The notes below the pieces were generated by a model, which was not told where the DNA came from, made no database searches, and was given only the letters and a program-made list of their open reading frames with translations. The position numbers were made by a program, and so were the translations under genes. From positions 1 through 64,000 of the forward strand of contig NZ_BBLX01000014.1 in assembly GCF_000971155.1 (NCBI RefSeq): 64,000 nt of DNA. The letters are read 5' to 3'. Below, piece after piece: positions 23,616 to 31,963 of this stretch (position 1 is its first letter; each line of letters opens with the position of its first letter). Source of the stretch: Demequina maris. Lineage in GTDB: Bacteria; Actinomycetota; Actinomycetes; Actinomycetales; Demequinaceae.

Positions 23616-24704
23616 ATGTCGGTCGAGGAGCGTGCGGGCGGCGGCGGTGCCGCGATGAGGCCCGCGACGATGGCGGACGTCGCCCGGCTCGCGGGGGTGT
23701 CGCTGTCCACCGTGTCCCGCATGCTCTCCGGCGGCTCGCCGGTCAGCCCCAAGCGCCAGGAGCGCATCCAGCAGGCGATCGACCGGCTCGGGTACCGGCC
23801 CAGCGCGGCCGCGCGCGCCCTCGCCTCGGGCCAGAGCAACGTCATCGCGGTGCTCGCCGGCGACACCACCATCTACGGCTACGCGACCACGATCCGCGGC
23901 GTCGAGGAGGCGGCCCGCGCGCTCGGCTACAGCGTCATGATCGTCGTGATCGAGAGCGCGGAGGATGCGGCCGTCGACGCCGCCATCGCCACGGCGATGT
24001 CCCAGCAGCTCGCGGGCATCGTGCTGCTCAAGTTCGACCCGCCGGGCGTCGCCGCGATGCACCGGCTCCCCGCGGGCGTCCCCATGGTCGCGCTGTCCGG
24101 CGTGCGCGAGAAGGGCCTCCCGCAGGCGCTGATCGACGAGGCCAAGGCGGGAGAGGAGCTGACGCGTCACCTCCTCGACCTCGGTCACCGCACCGTCCAC
24201 CACGTGCGGGTGCCGCCGTCGCGCAAGGAGGACGGCCGCACCACCGGCTGGCGTCGCGCGCTCAAGAAGGCGGGCGCGACCGTGCCGCCGGTCATCGACG
24301 TCACGTGGGAGCCGCAGACCGGGCGCACCGTGGGCCGGCGCGTCGCCGGGATGCCCGAGGTCACGGCCGTCTTCTGCGGCAACGACGAGCTCGCGATGGG
24401 CGTGATCCGCGGACTCGCGGACGAGGGCCTCAAGGTCCCCGACGACGTCTCGGTGGTCGGCTTCGACGACCACCCGCTTGCGGACGTGTGGATGCCCGCG
24501 CTCACGACCGCGCGTCAGGACTTCTCGTCCCTCGGCCGTCGCGGCGTCGGGATCCTCGCGCGCGTCATCGCGGGCGAGCCTCCCGAGAAGGCCGTGCACG
24601 AGGCGGCTCCCGTCATCGTGCGCGAGAGCTCCGGGCCGCCGTCCGCCGACAGGGGGATCGCCACGGAGGCGGCCATGGAGGACGCCGACCGCATCCACGC
24701 CTGA
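23616..24704 (+). CDS. LacI-family regulator of the alpha-galactoside operon
   Basis: A 362-residue repressor. The helix-turn-helix is at about residues 19-38 (MADVARLAGVSLSTVSRML) and is followed by YRPSAAARALASG. The sensor domain has VFCGNDELAMGVI and VVGFDDHPLADVWMP. It starts 4 bases after the last permease and is the final gene of the operon, so it probably represses the operon and itself through the ATGAAARCG sites upstream of the GH36 gene (inference). A start at MRPATMADV, 13 codons in, is also possible because neither site has a clear ribosome site. Confidence 0.9.
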   Translation: MSVEERAGGGGAAMRPATMADVARLAGVSLSTVSRMLSGGSPVSPKRQERIQQAIDRLGYRPSAAARALASGQSNVIAVLAGDTTIYGYATTIRGVEEAARALGYSVMIVVIESAEDAAVDAAIATAMSQQLAGIVLLKFDPPGVAAMHRLPAGVPMVALSGVREKGLPQALIDEAKAGEELTRHLLDLGHRTVHHVRVPPSRKEDGRTTGWRRALKKAGATVPPVIDVTWEPQTGRTVGRRVAGMPEVTAVFCGNDELAMGVIRGLADEGLKVPDDVSVVGFDDHPLADVWMPALTTARQDFSSLGRRGVGILARVIAGEPPEKAVHEAAPVIVRESSGPPSADRGIATEAAMEDADRIHA

Positions 24705-24783
24705 CGCATCGCCGCTGAGGGACGATGCGCGGGTCGGGCCGTCTCGGATGGCGCGGCGGCCGCCGCGACGGTAGACACGAACC

Positions 24784-25140
24784 ATGACCCGAGCGAGCGA
24801 CTGGCTGGACGGCTACATCAAGGCATGGGAGACGAAGGCGGACGACGACGTCCGCGCGATCTTCACCGACGACGCCGAGTACTGGTTCCGGCCGAACGAC
24901 GAGGAGCCCGTGCGGGGGATCGACGCGATCCTCGAGTCGTGGAAGGAGCCCGAGCCGGGCGTGCCGGTCCACGACCTCGCGGTGCTGATCGAGAACGACG
25001 AGCTCGGCATCGTGAAGGGCACCGTCGACTACCCGGGCGACGAGAAGTACACGAATCTGTGGGAGGTCTGGTTCGCCCCCGACGGCCGGGCGCTGCGGTT
25101 CGTCGAGTGGTACATGACGCCGCGGGCGAGCGCTGGCTGA
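24784..25140 (+). CDS. SnoaL-like / NTF2-fold protein
   Basis: A 118-residue cone-shaped NTF2-like domain. It opens with a helix, SDWLDGYIKAWETKADDDVRAIF, followed by TDDAEYWFRP and beta strands ending in VEWYMTPR. This fold covers polyketide cyclases, ketosteroid isomerases and binding proteins, and no catalytic set can be assigned here. A TAGACA box (24772-24777) 6 bases before ATG points to a leaderless transcript. It stands alone between the LacI gene and the hydrolase. Confidence 0.8.
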   Translation: MTRASDWLDGYIKAWETKADDDVRAIFTDDAEYWFRPNDEEPVRGIDAILESWKEPEPGVPVHDLAVLIENDELGIVKGTVDYPGDEKYTNLWEVWFAPDGRALRFVEWYMTPRASAG

Positions 25141-25281
25141 GCGCATCGTCCCCACAGCGCGCCCGGAGGCGCCCGGCCCGCCGGGCTCCTACGATTGAAG
25201 AGAGATCCGCGCGCGAGCGAGGCGGCGGATCGGTGATCGGGGCCCCGGACCGGTCCGCGCCAAGCGGAGGACGGTGGCGAG

Positions 25282-26154
25282 ATGTCCGACAAGGGGAAGC
25301 AGAGGCTCACAGCCGAGACCCGGAGCGGCCTGCCCGGCAGCTTCGTCGAGCTCCCGACGGGGGTCACCCACTACGAGCTGGTCGGCGACGACGACGGGCC
25401 GCCGGTGGTCCTCGTCCACGGCAACGCCGCCCCGTACGTCACCTGGGACAGGAACGTCGGCGCCCTGGCCGACGCCGGGTTCCGGGTGCTCCGCTACGAC
25501 GTGCTCGGCCACGGTCTTTCCGACCGGCCCGAGCTGCGGACGTACGACAAGAGCCTCTACAACGCCCAGCTCGCCGAGCTGCTGAGCGCGCTCGGGATCA
25601 CGGACCCGGTCCGGATGGTGGGGTCGTCGCAGGGCGGAAGCATCGCGACCTGCTTCACCGCCGAGAACCCCGGGATGGTCGCAAGGCTCGCGCTGCTCGC
25701 GCCGTTCTTCGACGACCTGCCCGGCTCGAACGGGCTGCTGTTCCGCCTCGTCACAGCTCGGGGTGTCGGGGAGCTCGCGCAGCGCATCGTCCCCGACAAG
25801 CGTCTAGCAGACCTCTCCGATGCGATGGTCGACCCCGTCGCCCGGGAGACGCTCCAGCCCGAGGTGCTCCGGCAGTTCGAGTTCGAGGGCAAGCGGCGCG
25901 CGGTGCTCGCCAACCTCAGGGGCGACGCGTTGAGGCCGGCGACCACCTGCTATCGGCGCGTCAAGGATCAGGGCATCCCGGTGCTCCTCACCTACGGCGC
26001 CGAGGACCAGAAGCTGCCGGAGGCGCAGATGCGCAGGTTGCGGGATCTGATGCCGGAGCTCGAGTATCACCAGATCGACGGCGCTGGCCATCTCGCGCAC
26101 TACGAGGCGCCCGACCGGGTGAATCCGATCCTCATCCGGTTCCTCAAGGGCTGA
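25282..26154 (+). CDS. Alpha/beta hydrolase
   Basis: A 290-residue alpha/beta-fold hydrolase. The oxyanion region is VLVHGNAAPYVTWDRNV, the nucleophile elbow is GSSQG with Ser116, the acid is likely the Asp in YGAEDQKLP, and the His is in GAGHLAHYE near the C-terminus. It is probably an esterase or C-C hydrolase; the substrate is unknown. It has no signal peptide. The codon use (CTA, GCA and AGG codons appear) is less GC-biased than that of neighbours, which may mean more recent acquisition together with dinB. Confidence 0.87.
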   Translation: MSDKGKQRLTAETRSGLPGSFVELPTGVTHYELVGDDDGPPVVLVHGNAAPYVTWDRNVGALADAGFRVLRYDVLGHGLSDRPELRTYDKSLYNAQLAELLSALGITDPVRMVGSSQGGSIATCFTAENPGMVARLALLAPFFDDLPGSNGLLFRLVTARGVGELAQRIVPDKRLADLSDAMVDPVARETLQPEVLRQFEFEGKRRAVLANLRGDALRPATTCYRRVKDQGIPVLLTYGAEDQKLPEAQMRRLRDLMPELEYHQIDGAGHLAHYEAPDRVNPILIRFLKG

Positions 26155-26319
26155 CTTCCGTCATCGGACCCGAGCCACACGCGTCGCCTCGCTAGGCCGA
26201 GTCGGCGCGACCCGTCGGCGGCGAACGGCGAGCGCGCGTTGGCCAGCCACGGAGCGCCCGCGATGTCGGGCGGCGGTGAGACCATTCCTAGAAGAACGTG
26301 TGGTGGCAGGAGGTGCGGG

Positions 26320-27528
26320 ATGCGGGGCGAGGCGACCGTGCTCCACGCCGACCTCGACGCGTTCTACGCCTCGGTCGAGCAGCGGGACGACCCCGCACTG
26401 CGTGGACGGCCCGTGATCGTGGGCGGCGGCGTCGTGGTGGCCGCAAGCTACGAAGCCAAAGCCCGGGGCGTGCGCACCGCGATGGGGCTGCAGCGTGCGC
26501 GTGCGCTCTGTCCCGATGCCATCGTCGTCCCGCCCCGCATGGAGGTCTACTCCGCAGCGAGCAGGGCAGTGTTCGCGATCTTCCGGGACACTACGCCGTA
26601 CGTGGAGGGAGTCTCGATCGACGAGGCGTTCCTCGAGGTGGGGGGACTGCGTCGCCTTGCCGGGACGCCCGAGCAGATCGCCGTGCGCCTACGAGAACGC
26701 GTGCGTGCCGAGGTCGGGCTCCCGATCTCGGTGGGAGTCGCGAGAACCAAGTTCCTCGCAAAGGTGGCGAGCGCGGTCAGCAAGCCCGACGGGCTCCTCG
26801 TGGTGGGGCCGGACCGCGAGGAGGCGTTCCTTCATCCGCTCCCCGTCGAACGGCTCTGGGGCGTCGGCGCGGTGACCGCGGAGAAGCTGCACCGCAACGG
26901 CGTCTACACGGTCGGGCAGCTGGCCGAGCTCGAGGCCGCGACCGCCGAGCGGTGGCTCGGCAAGGCGGCCGGCGCGCATCTGCATGCGCTGGCCCGGCTC
27001 CGGGACCCGCGGCCCGTCGACACGACCAAGCGGCACGGATCCATCGGCTCGCAGCGGGCGCTTGGAAGTCGGTCGTGCTCAGCCGGTGAGCTCGGGCTGA
27101 TCCTCACTCAGATCGTCGACGGCCTCGCGAAGCGCCTGCGCGATCGCGGATCGTCGTGCACCACCGTGGTCCTGAGGCTTCGCTACGGCGACTTCGTCAA
27201 GGCGACGCGATCGCGGACGCTCGCCGCGCCGACCGATCGCACCGAGGTGGTGCTCGCCGTCGCCCAGCGATTGCTCGCCGCGGCGGCTCCCGACATCGCC
27301 GCCCGCGGCGTCACCCTCATCGGCGTCTCGCTCGCGCAGCTGACCAGCACCGGCACGGTTCAGCCGGAGCTGGAAATCGACTGGAACGACGGGGCGCGCA
27401 TCGACACCGCGCTCGACACCGCCCTCGACGCGGTCCGCGATCGGTTCGGCTCCGCGGCCGTCACACGCGCGGCGCTCATCGGTCGTGATCCTGGCTTGTC
27501 GGCGCCGCGGCTGCCTGAACACGAGTAG
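26320..27528 (+). CDS. dinB: DNA polymerase IV (Y-family, translesion)
   Basis: A 402-residue error-prone DNA polymerase. The catalytic palm carries Asp11 in VLHADLDAFYASVEQ and the SIDEAFLEV motif. The thumb helix-hairpin-helix is GVGAVTAEKLHRNGV, and the C-terminal little-finger domain contains the KRHGSIGSQRAL segment. The start is decided by AGGAGGT at 26308-26314, five bases before ATG; an upstream in-frame start has no ribosome site. The C-terminus is short and I see no clear beta-clamp-binding motif. No LexA box is obvious upstream. Confidence 0.93.
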   Translation: MRGEATVLHADLDAFYASVEQRDDPALRGRPVIVGGGVVVAASYEAKARGVRTAMGLQRARALCPDAIVVPPRMEVYSAASRAVFAIFRDTTPYVEGVSIDEAFLEVGGLRRLAGTPEQIAVRLRERVRAEVGLPISVGVARTKFLAKVASAVSKPDGLLVVGPDREEAFLHPLPVERLWGVGAVTAEKLHRNGVYTVGQLAELEAATAERWLGKAAGAHLHALARLRDPRPVDTTKRHGSIGSQRALGSRSCSAGELGLILTQIVDGLAKRLRDRGSSCTTVVLRLRYGDFVKATRSRTLAAPTDRTEVVLAVAQRLLAAAAPDIAARGVTLIGVSLAQLTSTGTVQPELEIDWNDGARIDTALDTALDAVRDRFGSAAVTRAALIGRDPGLSAPRLPEHE

Positions 27529-27580
27529 CCGCATGTCGAACCCGCATGGTGAGCGCGACCCGTGGTGGGAAGCGCGCATG

Positions 27581-27656
27581 TGGTGGGCCCCGTGGGGCTC
27601 GAACCCACGACCTACGGATTAAAAGTCCGCTGCTCTACCGACTGAGCTAGAGGCCC
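27581..27656 (-). tRNA. tRNA-Lys (anticodon TTT), CCA encoded
   Basis: A 76-base cloverleaf on the minus strand. The acceptor arm GGGCCTC pairs with GGGGCCC (one G-T pair), the D-loop carries AGCTCAGTCGGTAGAGC, the anticodon loop CTTTTAA gives TTT, and the T-arm is GTGGGTTCGAGCCCCAC. The 3' CCA is encoded at 27581-27583. It reads AAA and AAG codons. It lies alone between dinB and the VanZ gene. Confidence 0.97.
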
Positions 27657-27679
27657 GCCCCCCATGCTAGCGGCGGGTC

Positions 27680-28258
27680 CTACGCCGCCGAACGCGCCCC
27701 GCGCCCCCGCCCGGACCCGTCCCCGGCGCCGAGCGCCAGCACGAGCGCGGCGGCCAGCGCCCCTAGGAACGCCCCGGCGGTGTTGAGGATGATGTCGTCG
27801 ACGTCCGCGACCCGCCCCAGCAGGTACTGCGTCGCCTCGATGAGCGTCGACAGCGCCGCCCCGAGCGCGGTGCCGGTGAGCACCCGCAGCACCAGCCCCG
27901 AGCGGGTAAGCAGGGCCGCCACGGTCCCGAACGGGATGAACAGCACGATGTTGCCGATGAGGTTCATCCACGGCTCCCGCGCGCCGGTCTCGAGCGCGCG
28001 CTGGATCTCCTGGCCGGGGGTGAGGTTGACGCCGCCGGTCCCGCCGGTGTGCGTCACGACCGTGAGCCCGATCGTGAGCCACCCGATCACCGCGAGGCAT
28101 GTGAGCATCGCGACCCACAGCGCGGTCCGCCGCCCGTGCCCGAACAGCGAGCCCAGCCCCCACGCGATGACCACGAGCACCGACCCCGCCAGCGCGATCG
28201 GCAGCGCGCCGTGCGTGCCGAACACGTCGAGCGTGTCCAGCGAGTCGAGCGCGCGCAT
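27680..28258 (-). CDS. VanZ-family membrane protein
   Basis: A 192-residue membrane protein with about five hydrophobic helices. The VanZ signatures are NLIGNIVLFIPFGTVAALL and LSTLIEATQYLLGRVADVDDIILNTAGAFLGA. VanZ proteins can raise teicoplanin tolerance, but most chromosomal copies have no known job. AGGAGG lies 5 bases before the ATG. Longer frames upstream run into the phosphotransferase gene and are rejected. Confidence 0.88.
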   Translation of the reverse strand: MRALDSLDTLDVFGTHGALPIALAGSVLVVIAWGLGSLFGHGRRTALWVAMLTCLAVIGWLTIGLTVVTHTGGTGGVNLTPGQEIQRALETGAREPWMNLIGNIVLFIPFGTVAALLTRSGLVLRVLTGTALGAALSTLIEATQYLLGRVADVDDIILNTAGAFLGALAAALVLALGAGDGSGRGRGARSAA

Positions 28259-28340
28259 GGGTCCTCCTGGGTGATGACGCCGGGTCAACGCCCGAGCGTA
28301 CGTGCCTGTGCCCGCGCCCGTCGCACGGGACGATGCGCGC

Positions 28341-29249
28341 TCACCGCAGCACCCCCAGCTCGCCGAACCCGCGCCACGCCATCGCGATGTTGAGCGGCCG
28401 GTCGAGCACCGCCCATGACGCGCACTTGGCCACCGCGATGCCGCGCATCCGCGCCTCCAGGCCGCGGTCGTCGCAGCCGGACGCCTCGCGGTACGCGGCC
28501 ACCGCATCGTCCACCCCGGCGGCCGGCATCGCGGTGTAGAGGAACGACAGGTCGACGGCCCGCTCGCAGCCGGCCATCTTGCCCCAGTCGATGATTCCCG
28601 CGAACGCGCCGTCGACGCCGAGCAGGTTCGAGCCGTGCGGGTCGGCGTGCGACCACACCACCTCGGTGGGGGCGGGCGCCTCGAGCGCCTCGACCCACAG
28701 CTCGCGAAGCGCGCCGCGGTCGAGCCGCTCGCCGTCCGGGCCCTCGGCGTCGACCAGCAGCCCGAGCGCCCAGTCGAGGTTGTCCTCGCGCTCCACCAGG
28801 GTGATCGACTGCTCCGGGTTGAACCACGCGTCCTCGTGCGCGGGGGAGTGCACCTCCGCGAAGGCACGCCCCAGCGCTGCACCCGCGCTCGCGTCGAGGG
28901 GACGCGTGTCCGCGGTCTCGCCCGGCAGCCACGACACCACCGCCCACGGCCACGGGTAGCCGTCCTGCGCGATGCCGCTCGCGAGCACGCGCGGGTGCGG
29001 GAACGTCCATCCCGCGCCCACCGAGTCGAGCAGGCGCGACTCGCGCGCGAGCGGCCCGACAGCCTCCTCGACGCGCGGGAGCCGCAGCCCCAGCTCGTCG
29101 CCGAGGCGGTACACGACCATGTCCCAGCCGTCGAAGCGCTCGCCGACCTCGAGGTGCGCGAGCCCCGGCAGCTGCCGGTCCACCAGCGCTCGCGCCAGCG
29201 CCCGCGAGATCGCGGGGTGCGCGGGCGGCGGACCGGAGTCGCGGATCAC
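28341..29249 (-). CDS. Aminoglycoside phosphotransferase (APH) family protein
   Basis: A 302-residue kinase-like protein. The N-lobe has WDMVVYRLGDELGLRLPR. The catalytic loop is SHADPHGSNLLG, with the HxD and Asn typical of APH enzymes. IIDWGKMAGC is the metal-binding Asp segment. It also has AVVSWLPGET, a hinge signature of this family. It could phosphorylate a small alcohol or an antibiotic, and resistance cannot be claimed from sequence. The start is GTG; no strong ribosome site is visible. Confidence 0.85.
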   Translation of the reverse strand: MIRDSGPPPAHPAISRALARALVDRQLPGLAHLEVGERFDGWDMVVYRLGDELGLRLPRVEEAVGPLARESRLLDSVGAGWTFPHPRVLASGIAQDGYPWPWAVVSWLPGETADTRPLDASAGAALGRAFAEVHSPAHEDAWFNPEQSITLVEREDNLDWALGLLVDAEGPDGERLDRGALRELWVEALEAPAPTEVVWSHADPHGSNLLGVDGAFAGIIDWGKMAGCERAVDLSFLYTAMPAAGVDDAVAAYREASGCDDRGLEARMRGIAVAKCASWAVLDRPLNIAMAWRGFGELGVLR

Positions 29250-29381
29250 GGCACCAGGCCCGCGTCGATGCAGGTCATGCGCGCGACGCTACCAGCGGCG
29301 CAGGGCCGGCGGGAGGGACGATGCGCGGGTCTGGCGGACGCTCGGGGGTGGCTGTCGGAGGGCGGCGCTATCTTCTGTCGC

Positions 29382-29597
29382 ATGATCGACGTCGAGCTGC
29401 TCGAGAGGATGCGCGCCGCGGCCCACCGCGCGGCGCTGGACGTGGTGGACGATGCGGCGGCCGCCGAGGCCGTCGCGCAGGACGTGGTGGCGCGGCTCAT
29501 CGGCCGCGGCATCGCGGACCTGGTGGATCCGGTCGCGCATGCGGCGGCCGAGGGTGCGGCCATGGCGCGACCACGGAGCTCCGGCGCGGCGGCCTGA
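29382..29597 (+). CDS. Hypothetical 71-residue helical protein
   Basis: A short Ala-rich, probably helical protein beginning MIDVELLERMRAAAHRAALD. I do not recognise a family. Support for a real gene comes from a TATCTT box (29369-29374) 7 bases before ATG, the leaderless arrangement seen repeatedly in this window, and from an open frame that ends 8 bases before the convergent AzlD gene. A GGACGATGCG word lies inside it, read as Asp-Asp-Ala. Confidence 0.5.
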   Translation: MIDVELLERMRAAAHRAALDVVDDAAAAEAVAQDVVARLIGRGIADLVDPVAHAAAEGAAMARPRSSGAAA

Positions 29598-29604
29598 GCG
29601 GGGC

Positions 29605-29919
29605 TCACAGCCCGGCCAGCAGCAGCGCGGCGAAGGCGGCGGCGCCGGCGGCCATGGTCCAGCCGGACGAGCGCTTCCACAGCGCGACGCCGACCGCGAC
29701 CAGCGCCGCGAGGTGCCACGCGCCGAGCGGGCGCCACTCGCCCTCGTCGAGCAGCAGCGAGTTCGCCACGATCGCCGCCAGCGCGGCGGGTCCGACGAGG
29801 CGCAGCGACCGCTCGACGCGCTCGGGCAGGCGTCGCTCGCCGCCGAACATCACGATCCCGGACACGCGGATCGCGTAGGTGCCGATGGCGGCGGCGAGGA
29901 AGATCAGGAAGGTCCTCAT
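29605..29919 (-). CDS. azlD: AzlD-like branched-chain amino acid export subunit
   Basis: A 104-residue membrane protein with three to four helices, typical of the small subunit of AzlCD exporters. It has the family pattern AIGTYAIRVSGIVMFG at the N-terminus and LVGPAALAAIVANSLLL in the middle. Its ATG overlaps the azlC stop (ATGA), so the two are translated together. The pair probably exports branched-chain amino acids or analogues. It lies downstream of azlC. Confidence 0.88.
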   Translation of the reverse strand: MRTFLIFLAAAIGTYAIRVSGIVMFGGERRLPERVERSLRLVGPAALAAIVANSLLLDEGEWRPLGAWHLAALVAVGVALWKRSSGWTMAAGAAAFAALLLAGL

Positions 29920-30680
29920 TCGCCTGCCCCCGCATCGTGCGCGAGGCCGTCGTCGGTGTCGGGATGGCGTCCGCGGTCCGGCACGAACGAGCCGACCGCG
30001 ATGCCGGCCAGCGCGCCCGCGAGCACGTTGAGCCCGTAGGGCAGGTCGTGCGCGGCGAGCACGACGACGGTCGCGACGCCCACCGCGGTGAGCGCGGGCG
30101 CCCCGCGCAGCCCGGGCACCATCACCGCGAGGAACATGAGCGGGACGATGAAGCCGATCTGCCACGCCTCGGGGATCACGGGCCCGAGCGCGATGCCGGC
30201 GGCGCCGCCGACGCACCACACCGCCACGAACGGCAGCGCCCCTCCCACGACGAACCAGCGCCGTCGCACCGGGTCCGGCCAGTCGTCGTGGTGCTGGAGC
30301 GCGACCACGGCCGCCTGGTCGGTCATGAGGTGGGCGAGGCCCAGCTTCCAGCGCATCGGGAACGCCGCGAACACCGGGGCGAGCGCCGCGGAGTACAGCG
30401 CGAAGCGCGCGTTGATGACGAGCGCGGTGATGACCGCGATCGCGGCCGGCGCGCCCGTGCGGATCGCCTCGACGATCGCGATCTGGCTCGCCCCGGCGAC
30501 CACCGAGAAGGACGCGAAGTTGCCCACCCACGGGTTGATACCTGCGATGTTGACGAGCGCGCCGAACGCGAGCCCGAACAGGGCGGAGCCCGGCATGAGC
30601 GGTGCGATCGCCTTGAGCCCGGCCCACGCGTCCGCCCACTGGCGCGGCGCGATTCCGAGGGTCGGGCGGGAGAGGGTCAC
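29916..30680 (-). CDS. azlC: AzlC-like branched-chain amino acid export subunit
   Basis: A 254-residue membrane protein with about seven helices, the large subunit of an AzlCD exporter. Landmarks are PGSALFGLAFGALVNIAGI, FSVVAGASQIAIVEAI and TALVINARFALYSAALAPVF. The C-terminal 20 residues are a charged tail. It is the first gene of the pair. No regulator of the Lrp type is adjacent. Confidence 0.9.
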   Translation of the reverse strand: MTLSRPTLGIAPRQWADAWAGLKAIAPLMPGSALFGLAFGALVNIAGINPWVGNFASFSVVAGASQIAIVEAIRTGAPAAIAVITALVINARFALYSAALAPVFAAFPMRWKLGLAHLMTDQAAVVALQHHDDWPDPVRRRWFVVGGALPFVAVWCVGGAAGIALGPVIPEAWQIGFIVPLMFLAVMVPGLRGAPALTAVGVATVVVLAAHDLPYGLNVLAGALAGIAVGSFVPDRGRHPDTDDGLAHDAGAGE

Positions 30681-30783
30681 GCAGGCGAGTGTCTCACCCG
30701 GGTATGACGCGGATGTGTCGGGGGACGCGCCACGGCCCCGGCGGCGCCTGGTGATCCAGGGCGGCCGGGGCCGGGGTGACGGT

Positions 30784-31071
30784 TCAGACGCGCGCGGCGT
30801 ACGTGAGGCAGTCGGCGACGTCGGTGCTGCCGCCGACCGCGATCGAGTCCGCGGTGCACATGAGGTCCTCGTTGTGCTGGCAGTCCTCGAGCGAGCAGGC
30901 GCCCACCGCGGCGGTGGAGTCCGCGCCGCCCTTGTGGTCGGTGTCGACGAACGTGGTGCAGGCGGCGTGCGCGCCGACCGAGATCGCTCCGGCGTGGCAG
31001 CCGTCGTGGTTGTAGCCGCACGAGGCGACGGAGCAGGACGAGACGATGGGCAGTCCGATCGAGACGGGCAT
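30784..31071 (-). CDS. Tandem DUF1540 cysteine-rich protein
   Basis: A 95-residue protein with two copies of the DUF1540 domain. The first is about residues 14-45 (VASCGYNHDGCHAGAISVG, then CTTFVDT). The second is about residues 56-90 (VGACSLEDCQHNEDLMCTA, then DCLTY). Each copy has four Cys in the spacing typical of a small metal-binding fold, probably zinc (inference). The function is unknown. A GGAGG ribosome site lies 5-6 bases before ATG. It is the only gene reading left from an unusually AT-rich intergenic stretch. Confidence 0.82.
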   Translation of the reverse strand: MPVSIGLPIVSSCSVASCGYNHDGCHAGAISVGAHAACTTFVDTDHKGGADSTAAVGACSLEDCQHNEDLMCTADSIAVGGSTDVADCLTYAARV

Positions 31072-31333
31072 TCGAGCCTCCGGGGGAAGGGCCGCCGTGG
31101 CGGCGCAAGGTCGTGACAATCGCCAATATACGCGCGCTTTCGTCGAATTCAAGGCGGCCCGATATATGCGCGTATCGCATTATCGAATTCGCGCCGAATT
31201 GATTTCCGCGGGCGTTTCGAAATTCGATTTCCGCGCTCCTCCACGCACGGAATCCGCCGCGATCCCCGCGGCGGCATCCCCAGGGGGTACGCCGCGCATC
31301 GTCCGACACCCGTCAAGAAAGTTCGGTGACGCG

Positions 31334-31359
31334 GGAACAAATCCGGGCCGCCCGACGTC
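31334..31359 (+). promoter_or_regulatory. Candidate ECF-sigma promoter upstream of msrB
   Basis: GGAAC at 31334-31338 and CGTC at 31356-31359, separated by 17 bases, match the general -35/-10 pattern of extracytoplasmic-function sigma factors in actinobacteria. This would give a leader of about 190 bases for msrB. A closer TACGCT (31526-31531) could serve instead. Prediction only. Confidence 0.3.
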
Positions 31360-31418
31360 TGTATCGATGTACCCACCACGGCGGAGTCGCCGCATGGGAC
31401 GCCCAGGTGAGAACGCGT

Positions 31419-31456
31419 GGCGTCCGACCTCCTCCCCCCCTCGGAGGTCGGGCGCC
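31419..31456 (+). other. Strong hairpin in the msrB leader
   Basis: Arms 31419-31432 (GGCGTCCGACCTCC) and 31443-31456 (GGAGGTCGGGCGCC) pair over 14 positions with one G-T-type mismatch around a pyrimidine loop. Neither neighbouring gene ends here, so it is not an ordinary gene-end terminator. It lies about 97 bases before msrB and may be a leader attenuator. Confidence 0.5.
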
Positions 31457-31552
31457 TCGCGTCTCCCTTCGGGACTGGCCGGCGGCGACGAGCACGGTGC
31501 GCGATTCGGGAGCGTGCCGCGCGCGTACGCTTGCCTGGGAAGGAGCCGAAGC

Positions 31553-31963
31553 ATGAGCCCCAACAAGATCGTCAAGACCGACGCCGAGTGGCGCGCCCAG
31601 CTGACCGAGTTCGAGTTCGAGGTGCTGCGCAACGCCGCCACCGAGCGACCGTGGACCGGCGAGCACATCGACGAGAAGCGCGACGGCGTGTTCCAGTGCC
31701 GCGCCTGCTCCGCGCAGATCTTCGTGTCCGGCACGAAGTTCGACTCGCACTGCGGATGGCCGAGCTTCTACGACGCGGACCCCGAGGCGGTCACGCTGCA
31801 CGAGGACCTCTCGCACGGCATGGTCCGCACCGAGGTGCGCTGCGCCTCGTGCGAGTCCCACCTCGGCCACGTGTTCCCCGACGCGCCCCAGACGCCGACG
31901 GGCGACCGGTACTGCATCAACTCCGTGTCGCTGGTCTTCGTCGAGGTCAGCGAGCAGGCGTAG
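31553..31963 (+). CDS. msrB: Peptide-methionine (R)-S-oxide reductase MsrB
   Basis: A 136-residue repair enzyme that reduces methionine-R-sulfoxide in proteins. Two zinc-binding Cys pairs are visible (CRAC near residue 48 and CASC near residue 98). CGWPSF is the substrate site, and the catalytic Cys is in RYCINS near residue 122. The length is normal for a single-domain cytoplasmic MsrB. GGAAGGAG lies 7 bases before ATG. The stop codon shares one base with the GTG start of the next gene. Confidence 0.96.
   Translation: MSPNKIVKTDAEWRAQLTEFEFEVLRNAATERPWTGEHIDEKRDGVFQCRACSAQIFVSGTKFDSHCGWPSFYDADPEAVTLHEDLSHGMVRTEVRCASCESHLGHVFPDAPQTPTGDRYCINSVSLVFVEVSEQA

Larger units (their letters stand above)
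31072..31552. other. Divergent intergenic region with AT-rich island and hairpin
   Basis: These 481 bases separate the DUF1540 gene from msrB and hold no credible gene. From about 31115 to 31245 the DNA is clearly richer in A and T than anywhere else nearby, with repeated TCGAATTC/CGAATTG words (for example 31143-31149 and 31183-31203) and two copies of GATTTCCGCG. It also holds an ECF-type promoter candidate and a 14-bp hairpin (both listed separately) and a CGCATCGTCC word at 31295-31304. Confidence 0.7.

Noticed and set aside
26155-26319. LexA/SOS box upstream of dinB
   Set aside because: Only a half site (GAAC) is present near 26293; the second GTTC half is missing at the right distance.
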